From assembly GCA_001179505.1 (NCBI GenBank), contig CDMY01000238.1, positions 62,001-126,000 of the forward strand: a stretch of 64,000 nt of DNA, in the 5' to 3' direction. Below the pieces are notes generated by a model. That model ran no database searches and had not been told where the DNA came from. It saw nothing but the letters and a program-made list of their open reading frames with translations. How positions within the stretch are numbered: position 1 is the stretch's first letter; every line of letters begins with the position of its first letter. Shown in pieces: positions 11,155 to 20,334 of this stretch. The DNA is from Vitrella brassicaformis (taxonomy: Eukaryota > Sar > Vitrellaceae). Made by a program: the position numbers and the translations under genes.

Positions 11155-12470
11155 TCTTTCTGGCAGGTTTTCCTCGCGTCCCAGCCGCCTCATCGTCGCC
11201 CCTCCTCCCTTCCTGCAGGCGGCAGCAGCGGCAACCAACAGCCTCGCCACGTTTATCGGCCTGCCTGCTGCCAACGCGGCATCAGCCAGCTCGGCCAAGG
11301 CTCCATGTCTGACTGTCCACTGCATCGCTTCCTTGAATCCTTGTCGGTCGGTGTTTGTTTCAGAGGTAAGTGTGTCAGCGTGTGGCTCGTCGAAGGGACA
11401 TGTGTGTGTGTGTGTGTGTGCCTGTCTTCCGTTGCACACACGTCCCATGGCCACGGGACAGGGAGAAGAAGCACTCCCGCCGAGAGACGGGGTGAGCGAA
11501 AAAAGGAGAAAAGAGATTCTTCACTTCTGCCTCCGTGTTTTGTCACATCAGGCCCTCCTCTTCGTGGTGCACACACAGGGGCATCTTCCACCGCCGGCCC
11601 TAGCGGGGCTGAGCTATTCGCCTGCGACATCAACCAGACGAATGTCGAGCCCGAGTCCACGGTAAGTGGGAAGAGAAACACGTCAGGATGTTTTTGAGCA
11701 TCCCTGCAGGAGCCACCCAGCTAAGCCAGCTTTCGCTTCCGCGTCGGAAACAAACAGCAAACACTCCGTTGCACCCGGTCCGACGCCTCCTGACATGCGA
11801 CGGCCAAGCGGTAGGCAAGACACGCGCCACCACACCCACACACATCAGATCATCACGACCAGTAATTTCCTGGCGCCTGTGCCTCGTGGATATCACCGAG
11901 CAGCTGACCCAACGGCTCTTTCCCTCAGTCTGTTTGTCTGACCGTCTGTCTCACTGTCTGTCTTCTACTCCAGCTTGCGCGGGCAAACAGCACAACGCTC
12001 GCCTTGCTTCTGCCCGCCGTCGAGCGAGACCTTGGCCTTCAATTCGGACCCCTGAGGTCCAAGATACACAACCATTTTCAAATCGGCATCAACAAAACCG
12101 CCCGCAAGGTGCTATTCATATCTGCACTCAGTAATTGTTTGCATATGGGGAATCACATGACTAAGTCACGATGGCTCCGCATGTCTCAAAAATGGTGCAT
12201 CACATTTTCTGTCTGCACTGCAGATTGCGAGAGCAAACAATACAACTCCCGCCGTCGAGAGAGACCTCATCGCCGCCCTGCCCACCTCCCTTCCTACAGG
12301 CGCCATCCTGAGAAAATCACTGGCCGTGATGATGGTCACCGAATCGTACCAGGACACAGACAGATTGAGTCAATGTATTCATCACTTTATCTCAGACAGA
12401 TAATATATTGATGGAATAAGTGTGAGGAAATGAAGAACGTCTGAGTGCCAGGCATGATGTGTGTGGCTTT
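11155..12470 (+). CDS. Probable 5' exons of the kinase locus, with repeated ARAN/PAVERDL exons
   Basis: Intron-broken coding signal between the TLDc locus and the kinase. An Ala-rich exon near 11210-11310 reads AAAATNSLATFIGLPAANAAS. Exons near 11983-12105 and 12226-12400 read ARANSTTLALLLPAVERDLG and ARANNTTPAVERDLIAAL, two versions of one short module, followed by GAILRKSLAVMMVTESYQD. Splice signals (TCTACTCCAG, CACTGCAG) precede both. I see no glycine loop or VAIK-type lysine here, so if these are the N-terminal part of the kinase at 12.5 kb its ATP-binding lobe is unrecognisable. Limits and start are uncertain. It could be a separate gene. Confidence 0.35.
11884..12286 (+). repeat. Duplicated ~400 bp segment, copy 1
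   Basis: Near-identical (roughly nine bases in ten) to 14231-14625. It starts with sequence encoding LVDITEQLTQ, the end of kinase helix E. It continues through an intron with TCTGTCT repeats, an exon ARAN...KTARK, a second intron (GGGAATCACATGACTAAG) and a second ARANNTT exon. The kinase-derived left end is out of place here because no kinase N-lobe precedes it. Confidence 0.85.
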
Positions 12471-12473
12471 GCA

Positions 12474-13640
12474 GGGCCGACAAACAGCGGAAAATACTGT
12501 GCGGCATCTACGATGTCATCATGCGGCGCGGCCACCCCTTCCTGCTGCCCATGCGCGCTGATGGAGACCCCCGCGCACTTCTGTATCGTCATGCCGCTGT
12601 GCACAGGGCCGGATCTCACCACCTGGCAAGCATGAACCCATGACCATTTCAGAGGATGACTGCAGGTATCATTGATAGAATCGGCTGGTGAGCCATAGAC
12701 ATTGCCTAGCCTGCGGTGTTTCTGTGTCTTTCGATATTTCCAGACGAATAATCAAGACTACGCTGACAGCCGTCTCTCACCTGCATCGGAATGGCGTAAG
12801 TGCGTAAGCACAGAAAGACACGTCAGCCGTCTGTTTGGTCAATCAGGTAATACATCGTGATGTGAAGACAGACAACATCATCTTTTTTGACGAGGGAGCG
12901 CACGACATCGCCTTATTCGACTACGATGCCTGCATCTTTGCCCATGATAAGGAGATGAAGACAGCGGGCATCGGCACTCCAAACTTCATGGTACATGCTC
13001 ATCGATTGAGTGCCGATGATGGAGTCTTCTCTATCTGCATTTGCAGGCTCCCGAGGCGTATGACGGCGTTTACACGTCAGCGTGCGACCTCTTCTCTTGC
13101 GGATGTATTCTATTCTCGCTTTTACATGGGTATGAGGCATTTGATACCGCCGAAATGTCGCTGGAGGAGGCCAAGAAATCCATCCAAGAGGTACATGCAT
13201 GTCTTCGTGTCTCCATGCGTCTGTGCCTCCTGCAAAGCCAGAAAGACACACACTTCTCTTTGCACTCATTCAGGGAGCCACAATCTCCCCAGAGGTCCAT
13301 GAGAAGTCGCCAGCCGCCGTCGACCTATTGGAGAAACTTCTCAACGTTGACCCTGAGGAGCGACCGACTGGTGAGCCGTGCGGTATGTGATATTCATCCG
13401 ATGGTTCCACTGTGTGACTCCAGCCATGGAAGCGCTCGACCATCCCTGGCTTCAAGATTGTCTTGTGCTGGATACCGTTACCGAACGGGACTTCTTCCGG
13501 AGTATGTGCTTTGTGCAAAGCAATACAATTATCGTAGGGAGGTTGTTGTTTGTGGCTTTGTTGTGAACAGGGGAATGCGATCGCCTTGTTTCGGACAGGA
13601 TCAAGTACAGCTTTGCTCTGTGTCACCACCTCGAGGAGGC
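12474..13640 (+). CDS. Protein kinase domain 1 (catalytic lobe; DFG replaced by DYD)
   Basis: Serine/threonine-type kinase catalytic lobe over about six exons. Hinge: METPAHFCIVMPLCTGPDL (~12560-12615). Helix E and catalytic loop: TAVSHLHRNG, intron, VIHRDVKTDNII (~12850-12885), giving HRD-x-K-x-x-N intact. The metal-binding DFG reads DYD in ALFDYDACIF (~12915). The activation-segment end is PNFM/APEAYDG across an intron (12990/13048), giving APE. Next are CDLFSCGCILFSLLHG, the C-terminal helices, the Arg of subdomain XI in DPEERPT, and AMEALDHPWLQ (~13425). The exons then run on in phase (ECDRLVSDRIKYSF) towards the next kinase segment, so the two may be one polypeptide. Catalytic residues are mostly present, so it may be active despite DYD. 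Confidence 0.72.
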
Positions 13641-13645
13641 CAACG

Positions 13646-14262
13646 TAGGCGTTTGTGTTCCTGCTACGCACATGGATTTGCATTTTGTAATGGCTGATGA
13701 TCAGGCGAAATGTCATCAGCTGGAAGACGAAGTAAGCCCACAGGTAAGACGAAGTGAGACAGGTACACACGACGTATGTCTCTTGCGTCTCCACTCGCCA
13801 GGTCATCGACGTTTCCAACCACCAAAAGTCGCGCTCGAGCGTAAGTGCAGTAGCGGGCAACCACGAGTGGCACATAGGTCGTGGCCTTGTCTGTATACGT
13901 TTTCAGGACGAGTCAAGTAGTTTGAAAACGTCGCATACAATCTCACCAAGCTGGTCGTCTGTCAGGATTTTGATCTGGATGCCGACGCGGAGTGGACACC
14001 TGGCGTATACACATTCCACCACGCCGAGCAGGAAGCTCTTCTTGCGGCGTATCAAGAGGCCAAGTGCATATTGATCGCCTCAACACATCCCAACGTTGTC
14101 AAGCTGGTCGGCGCCCGTATCGACTTGCTCGGCCGGCAGATTTTGATGGAATACGTAGAGGGGCAGAACTTGAGAGATCACGTCAATGGCAAAGGGGCTT
14201 TAGGGATGAAGCAGCTGACCTGTGAGAGGCTTGTGGATATCACCGAGCAGCTGACCCAACGG
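13646..14262 (+). CDS. Truncated second protein kinase domain
   Basis: Exons AKCHQLEDE, VIDVSNHQKSRSS and a long exon from 13920 (FENVAYNLTKLVVCQDFDL...) join in phase 0. They carry a kinase helix C to helix E stretch: EQEALLAAYQEAKCILI, HPNVVKLVGARID, the hinge QILMEYVEGQNLRDHV, and helix E ERLVDITEQLTQ (to ~14258). No glycine loop or VAIK lysine is visible upstream, and no HRD, DFG or APE follows. Exactly where the catalytic loop should begin, the sequence enters a ~400 bp segment also found at 11.88 kb. The domain therefore looks cut off by a duplication. It may be the C-terminal half of a tandem-kinase gene with the domain at 12.5-13.6 kb. Confidence 0.6.
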
Positions 14263-14625
14263 CTCTTTTCCTCAGTCTGTTTGTCTGACCGTCTGTCTCA
14301 CTGTCTGTCTTCTACTCCAGGTTGCGCGGGCAAACAGCACAACGCTCGCCTTCCTTCTGCCCGCCGTCGAGCGAGACCTTGGCCTTCAATTCGGATCGCT
14401 GAGGTCCAAGAGCGCCCATTTTCAAATCGGCATCAACAAAACCGCCCGCAAGGTGCTGTTCTCAGTCATTGTTTGCTTGTGGGGAATCACATGACTAAGG
14501 CACGATGGCTCCGCATGTCTCAAAAATGGTGCATCACGTTTCCTGTTTGCACTGCAGATTGCGAGAGCAAACAACACAACTCTCGCCGTCCACCTTCCCG
14601 CCGTCGAGAGAGACCTCGGGCACAT
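14231..14625 (+). repeat. Duplicated ~400 bp segment, copy 2
   Basis: Second copy of the segment at 11884-12286, here continuous with a genuine kinase helix E upstream (ERLVDITEQLTQ). Differences are scattered substitutions plus small indels near 14415 and 14455. Both splice acceptors and the reading frame of the ARAN exon are kept in both copies, so the segment is probably transcribed and spliced in both places. Confidence 0.85.
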
Positions 14626-15449
14626 TTCTATATCGGCATTGGCCAAACGCCCACAAGGTACTCCACGTAAGAAAGCCAGCCAGCCAGACAGAATGGAAAA
14701 AAAGAGGGCACGCAGGCGAAAAGGCAACTATGGATCGATTGCTGCAGGCGAAGAGGTTTGGGATGCATACCGATCATGCATGTGAGCATGTCTGTTGTCA
14801 GGAGCTGGAGACACATGGGCGCGATGGCGATGCATCTGGGACCCGTCCTCGGAAGTGCAAAGCCCTCAAGTGCCAATGTGGCTGAGATGAAGAGGGCGAC
14901 CGCTACATTGCTGCTTATATTTTATATTGGCGGAGACAAATATACACACGCCACCAGCCCTGGAAATATGCGATGCAGATGACGATCAGGTACATACAGA
15001 AAATTCCACAGAGAGATGGTGTCAGATCGGTGGCTGCATTTCACAGAATCACCGACTTGACAGCTCGCGCCTGAGCAGGGTCGAGGACCGCATGGGCGAG
15101 CATTTCGAGATGCTGGCTGATTACCCGATCCCAAGCACAGGATATCACGCGATACATCTCAGGACTTCGAGAGAAAGGCGACTACGGTGCTGGAGCGGCG
15201 ATTACAAGGAGAAGCGCTCAGGAACATTCGCGTGGGCGACTTGTTGGACATGATCAAAAGTCGACTGCCGGGCAGCTCAGCCTCAAGTATGATAGCAGGA
15301 GAGCTCATGATGTCTCAGTGCTCATGTCTCTGTTTGCTCCTGTCTGTGTGGATCACTCCACTTCATTTACACACACGACACGTGCTTGTGGGTGCTGTGT
15401 ACAGATCGTCCACGCGTCAAGTCAGTGTTCGCCAACATCAACGTCTAGA
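14560..15449 (+). CDS. Downstream exons of the kinase locus, unknown
   Basis: Continues from the ARANNTTLAVHLPAVERDLG exon (~14560-14655). Further coding-like pieces are FEMLADYPIPS-type sequence near 15100, ERRLQGEALRNIRVGDLLDMIKS (~15190-15265) and, after an intron, RPRVKSVFANINV ending in TAG at 15447-15449. The last phrase faintly recalls the R-x-S/T of kinase subdomain XI but no catalytic motif is present. Joins between 14660 and 15100 are not resolved. Treat as a low-confidence C-terminal part of the tandem-kinase gene or a decayed copy. Confidence 0.3.
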
Positions 15450-15797
15450 GCTGACGTTGACGTCTCTGACTCACTGCTGTGGCGTGAGGGACATTGCTGT
15501 CTACATTCTATATCTCGAGAGAGCTGCTTATGTGCATTACAGAGCCTTGATTTCATGTCTCCTTCCTGGCGCTTGACGTCAAGCGTCAGTGTTGGTTCGT
15601 GTGAGTGGATGGAAAGACATATACAGAACTGAAACCAGCTTGAAGGCGCATATGTAATGTCAACTGATTGTCACCAGCCATCTGCAAGTGCAAAGCACTC
15701 ACCGCAAGAGGCAGAAATCATAGGCAGAAGTCACGCACGTGATGCTTGGCGTGGTTCCTGTACATCACACGTGCACAAACGTAGAGACGCCCAAAAA

Positions 15798-16133
15798 ATG
15801 AGTGTGCTGGTCTATCTGCGTCCCTTACCCTCAGTATGGCATTGTCCTGGATCAACCTCCGACTTGCTTGAGGCTCCAAGGCAACATTCGGCAGCAGGCC
15901 TTTGTGTTTGTGAACTCAATGGATATGTAAGTGACTTCCATCACTTTGTGTCGACAAGTGGGGGGGAATACATTGACTCACAGTGCAGAGTCTGTCGGTC
16001 TCATGAAATGAACTGCGTCAATCGACCAACCCTCAATCATACGACAAACACGCCAGCACCATCCTCAGCGCCCGCCTGGCGTATCTTCCAGCGGCGCCGC
16101 CCACTACGCAACAGACAAGCAATGCCCTAAGCG
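15798..16133 (+). pseudogene. Possible RRM fragment (U1A/U2B''-like beta strands)
   Basis: Exon after a CCCTCAG acceptor (15834 on) reads YGIVLD...LRLQGNIRQQAFVFVNSMDM, which resembles the beta2-beta3 region (YGxILD...RGQAFVxF) of U1A-type RNA-recognition motifs. The usual RGQAFV has become RQQAFV. Downstream, a frame ELRQSTNPQSYDKHAS... runs to ~16180 without further RRM features, and no RNP2-bearing first half is seen upstream. A fragment or chance resemblance is possible. It converges on the zinc-finger ADP-ribosyltransferase gene. Confidence 0.28.
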
Positions 16134-16153
16134 AATCGACAACTTCGAGTCAC

Positions 16154-16790
16154 TCACATGTTTTGTACAGAGATCACTCTGACCTGCTCTGACCGATACA
16201 CGACTACCTCCACACCCGACATAAACCCATGCACTATCACCCCGTCATACCCCTCAGCCGCCAGCGACTCGTAAGTCACGTTGGGGGAGTTTGCCCGATA
16301 GACGTGCTTGGGCCTGCTCATAAAGATCTCCGCCGTCACCATGCAGCCGTGGTTGTGGGCCTTGCGCTGAGTCTCGTTTGGCCGGATGGCGAAGTAGATG
16401 CCGCGCCCAGCGGCCCCCGACGAGCTGGGCCGCATCACGCGCGACTGGCTGATCTGCTGGCCGTGCGCTGAAGAGGTCTGATGATAGCCGACACAGCGGC
16501 CAGAGGTGCAGAGTGCTTGCAGGACGGGACAGTTCATGGCGCAGTGGTCGCTGTCCTTGGTATGGCAAACTCGGCAGTAATGCTTAGCGTGGTTCTGACA
16601 CAACGCACAAAGCACATGAGGGCGGTGTGGTGCCGTTGTGGTCATCTGTCTGCACACATGCGTACCTTGGTGCAACCGGCAGCCTATCAGAGACGCACAC
16701 ACACACACACACACACACGTGTGGCCCGATGGTAGAGTGTGTGTTGTGCGCTGATCTATCCGTCAGATCCCTCACCTTGCAACGTGGCAT
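16154..16790 (-). CDS. Compact zinc-finger ADP-ribosyltransferase-like protein (PARP-type fold)
   Basis: Three exons join in phase 0: MPRCK (start 16790), AAGCTK, then NHAKHYCRVCHTKDSDHC (from ~16610), giving one zinc finger C-x4-C...H-x-C-x2-C-x6-H-x4-C. The rest is a small ADP-ribosyltransferase-like domain: GYHQTSS (H of the H-Y-E triad), RGIYFAIRP (Y), GCMVTAEIFM, EGYDGVIVHG and GVEVVVYRSEQVRVISV (E in the position of the PARP Glu). It stops at 16154, so the protein is only ~155 residues, far shorter than classical PARPs. It likely uses NAD to modify protein or nucleic acid; mono- versus poly-activity cannot be told. The finger and GIYFA motif are shared with the gene at 34.6-36.2 kb and the finger with the PARG at 36.4 kb. 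Convergent with the RRM-like fragment. Confidence 0.7.
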
Positions 16791-16913
16791 TACACACTAC
16801 ACTCCTGTCATCCTACACAGCTAGGAATGCCGTCCTGTGGACTCGCGACCACATAGGCTCAAAGGTAGGGATATCGGATGGCTTCGGGATCCGCTAAACT
16901 CAGCCGCATATTC

Positions 16914-18344
16914 TCACTCAGCCATATCGAGCCTGACGAATCGGGAATGGCCGCCGAGGTCCCGCCACCACTGCATCGACACCACACGGCCGCCGAAGTC
17001 GCCCGAGCCGTCCCTCTTGGCGACCGCCCCTTGCAGCACCTCTGGATGGGACGAGTCAGTCTCCAACCACACCTGCAGCAAAAAGGTAAACAGAGAGTGA
17101 CAGCAGGCAGGTGCTGGGCTGCAGAGGGCCTTATCACCTGCCGCATGCCGCCCTGGCCGTGTGGCTTGAGAAAGGCGGCCATTCTGCTTGCCAGTGATCG
17201 GATGAAAAACATGCCATCGGCGCCGCCGTCAAGGGCGCCGCTGTCCTCATAATCCCTGACCACATAAACAGTGACGCACAGCCATCCACAGTATCTGTTT
17301 GATGGCCTTTTGCTGTGTGGGCTGACCTGACTTCTGGCTGGAGTGTCGGGATCTCAGCCGTCGGGATATAGGGAGGATTGCTGCACACACCCCCAATCAA
17401 ATGCGCTATGGATCGCCAACAATGCCCTTTTTCTCCTCACCTGACGATCAGATCATAGCGCTCGTCGTCTGGCGGCTCGAATGTCAGCATGTCGGCCTGC
17501 AGGCACTTGTAGCGATCGGCCAGGGACAAAGTGGCCGCATTCGCCGAAGCAAGCCGAACTGCATGTGGGCTCAGATCAATCGCTGTGCACCTGAAACGAT
17601 GCACGAATGACACACAGGGGAACAATTAGACGGCCATCACCTCTCTCTCTCTCTCTCTCTCGTTCACACACCTCGCTGTCGGCAATTGTTTGAGCAGCGC
17701 CAGGCCAATGGCGCCCGTGCCGGCCCCTACATCCAGCAAGTGAAGGGCCCTCTCGCCCCTCACCGACCGCCGCACCTCTTCCAGAATTAGCTCAACCAAC
17801 TCCTCCGTCTCGGGCCTGCACACACAGAAAGATCAGCGTCCATCATAGCCTCTCTCTGCCTGTGTGTGCTTCATGTGTACCGTGGGATGAGCACCGGCGG
17901 TTCACACTTGACGGAGATATGGTGGAAGTCCCACCGCCCCACCACATACTGCACAGGCATCCGCCGCAGCCGCTTGGCGCATAGCGAATCGAACAGCCGC
18001 CGCTGCTCCTCAGTTAGGGCCGTCCGCACCAACCTCTTGGGCAGATTGAGTGTGTCGGATGACAGCACGTGGGCCATCAGACACCTGGCCGACACGTCGG
18101 GCTCCGATATGCCGGCAGAAGCGAACCTCTCTGATGCTGCCGTCATGAGTGCATCAACTGAAACACCATTCTTGTGGTCAAAGGCGGACAGCGGTGGGTG
18201 TTGTGAGCGATGGCGTCGTCCTGCGAGGATGAAGCGCCTCTGCATCTTCCGGCTGGCGGCACCGATTTCATGATAGATGAAGAGAGCACCGATGATGGAT
18301 GGGCACTGCCAGGGAAAATGCGCGAGGCTGAAGTGGAGTGTCAT
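16914..18344 (-). CDS. prmC: PrmC/HemK-type protein N5-glutamine methyltransferase
   Basis: Methylates the Gln of the GGQ motif in peptide-chain release factors, using S-adenosylmethionine. About six exons. N-terminal helical domain DALMTAASERFASAGI...CLMAHVLSSD (~18155-18050); KRLRRMPVQYVVGRWDF and PVLIPRPETEELVELILEE (family PRPETE motif split by an intron at 17880); SAM motif LLDVGAGTGAIGLALLKQLP (~17735-17680); AIDLSPHAVRLASANA; then the catalytic NPPY in SNPPYIPTAEI (~17380). The C-terminus is DLGGHSRFVRLDMAE, stopping at 16914. Start ATG at 18344 gives a leader with a hydrophobic patch and RRHR basic residues, which could be an organelle-targeting extension; this would fit a mitochondrial or plastid release-factor methylase. 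Domain length is normal. Confidence 0.88.
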
Positions 18345-18667
18345 CAAGGCTGCCGAGGGGTAGATCCTTGGCCTTCGTGCGACGAGATCTTCCCTGCGAG
18401 CTTGGCATGCGGGAGAGGATGCCTGAAGATCTTTGAACGCGTAGTGTTACTGCTCCTGTGTCCTGCCTTCCCTTCTCGAATCCCGATCTGAGTCTGACGG
18501 CCTTCTCGTTCCGTTTTCTGCAATCTCGTTCCGTTCTTTTATGCGTGATGATGACGTGCTGTGATGTGATGAATTGATGCACGAGGAGGGCGGCCCACAC
18601 GCAAACAAACACACTGTTGTACACCTCTCTCATGGCCTTCGTTTTTTTCTTGTGATCTTCAGGCTCA

Positions 18668-18847
18668 AATGGTCCGCTCTGAGGGAGTTGTGGTCCTCGC
18701 CGGCGCCTCGATGGAGGCAATGGATGCTGGGCCGCTTTGGTGCCATGAGTGTGGGTTCTTCTCTCTGTGCAAGTGCCTCGATGTAGGTGGCAGAGATGAC
18801 ACTCCGTCTGGCCGGCTGCTCGACGGAGGCGCCGCATCACTCGAATG
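18668..18847 (+). CDS. Short cysteine-containing ORF at the head of the repeat array
   Basis: Open frame from ATG 18668 to TGA 18847 (59 codons): MVRSEGVVVLAGASMEAMD, then LWCHECGFFSLCKC, then GRLLDGGAASLE. It follows a good acceptor (TGATCTTCAG, 18660). The CxxC...CxC pattern could bind zinc. The phrase CCTCGATGGAGG inside it is the same one that heads each unit of the array downstream, so the frame may be the first member of that repeated exon series. No family recognised. Confidence 0.35.
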
Positions 18848-19760
18848 AAATCGCTAAGCCAGACGAACACACGGGTTTCGTCGTTGTACTTACTGTCATT
18901 TCCTCAGGTACGAGGCCGAATTGGGCAAACAGATGTGAGCAAACAACACAAGCAACGAACACAAACGAACGAAGACGCGAAAACGCTATCGAACGATATA
19001 CGCTTACGAACGATACGAACGAACGAACGAACGAATGGCGTCCTTCTGAGCACAAGTGAGAAAGAAGAAAATCACCCCATGTGACGTTTTGATTGATCCA
19101 TCGAGTGTCATGTTGCAGGGCCTCGTTGGAGGTGGTGGTCGGGGGGAGCCTGAGCGACGGTCGTCTCGATTGACGGTATCTCTCTCAGTACAAGTAAGAA
19201 ACAAAAATCCTCACGTAAGCGAGCGTCTTTATCTTATCTCTGTGTTGTTCTTTTCTGTATTTTTCAGTCGCCTCGAAGGAGGTGGTGCTGGGAGTGCTAC
19301 GACAAAGCACACAAAGACGAAAGGGACGAAGTCTCTCTAAGCAAGTAAGCGACAACCAAATGGCTGGCGAGCCTACACACACGTGTGATCCCAATGTCAT
19401 TTCAGTCCCTCGATGGAGGGCGCTTTCGGGGACGCAATACGCGATCGTCAGAGGCATGAGAACGAACGATACTCGAACGATGAGTAGCCTCTGAGCACAA
19501 GTAAGGGAGAGCACGTTCTTCCGCTCTCCAGGAAGGCCCATCCATCGCGTGTGATGGATTGTAGGGCCTCGAAGGAGGCAGTGCTGAAGGGGCGCAGGGC
19601 TCGATTGAGAACGATGCGAATCGGTTTTGTTCTGCCAAGCCAGGTAAGAGGACAGGAATGCCTGACGTTCAACTCAACGAGTCGGACCGATCTCTTGTGG
19701 GTGTTTCAGGGCCTCGATGGAGGTCGCTTGGCAGGACTGTGGTGAGAAGAGCCTGCCTCT
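18700..19760 (+). repeat. Array of ~145 bp exon-like repeats (CCTCGATGGAGG units)
   Basis: The phrase (GG)CCTCGATGGAGG or a close variant recurs near 18705, 18776, 18821, 19122, 19269, 19407, 19564 and 19709. The last five are spaced 138-157 bases. Most of these begin right after an AG acceptor-like sequence (TTGCAG, TTTCAG) and end ~75-90 bases later at a GTAAG donor, usually as CACAAGTAAG or AGCAAGTAAG. Two units are open in the same frame (ASKEVVLGVLRQST; ASKEAVLKGRRARL); others carry stops in that frame. Between 18930 and 19045 there is also an AACGAACGAACG repeat. This looks like serial duplication of one small exon with its flanking intron, partly decayed. Confidence 0.6.
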
Positions 19761-20334
19761 TCGCTTGTCGGTCGATTTGATTGGGTCCACCACGTCACTT
19801 TCCTCCGCCGTTCTCGATTGAGAATTGGAGGAGAGGGGCGCTGGTTGGAAGGCCTGCCTTCCTGCAAGGTGAGCTACACAGGGAGGGGTTTCATGCTGGT
19901 GTGTGATGGGTGTGGGCCGCCCTCCTCGGCAAATCACAATGTCCTTGTCTGTCGTGACGGTATGGGCTTTACATGAGACCGTTGCATTATGCTGCCCACT
20001 TGTCGTCTTCGTCGACAATGTGAAGGATGTGCGTGGGGCATTGCTGTATTGTGTGCATGACCTCCTTTCTCCTTCTTACCTTTCCTTACTGTTACGCACA
20101 CATACTCTGATTGGTGCACGTGCACGGTAGACCATCGTGTTGGCAATTTTGCTGGCTTTGCTGTTTTGTGGCTCATGCATGAACAGGCTGTGCATGTGTG
20201 CTTGACGCAATGCTGCGCGTGTTCGGAAACATGATTTCAATCGATAATCATGCCGCAAAATCTGCGAGCTTGGCGTGCAGAAGAAGGCCAGCAGTTGTCG
20301 ATTGTATTAGGCGGGACAGAGCCGCTGCTGCACA
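19761..20334. other. Region between exon array and Kelch/BTB gene
   Basis: No supported gene. It may contain further decayed exon units (TTCTCGATTGAGAATTGGAGGAG near 19812) and the promoter of the next gene, whose first ATG is at 20335. Confidence 0.4.

Noticed and set aside
12004-12411. Separate gene start at the ARAN exon
   Set aside because: No convincing start; the segment is part of the duplicated block and follows an acceptor site.
18268-18870. 200-codon - strand ORF with CHLCH motif
   Set aside because: Overlaps the PrmC start and the exon array; no conserved domain, no splice context, and the + strand frame there fits better.
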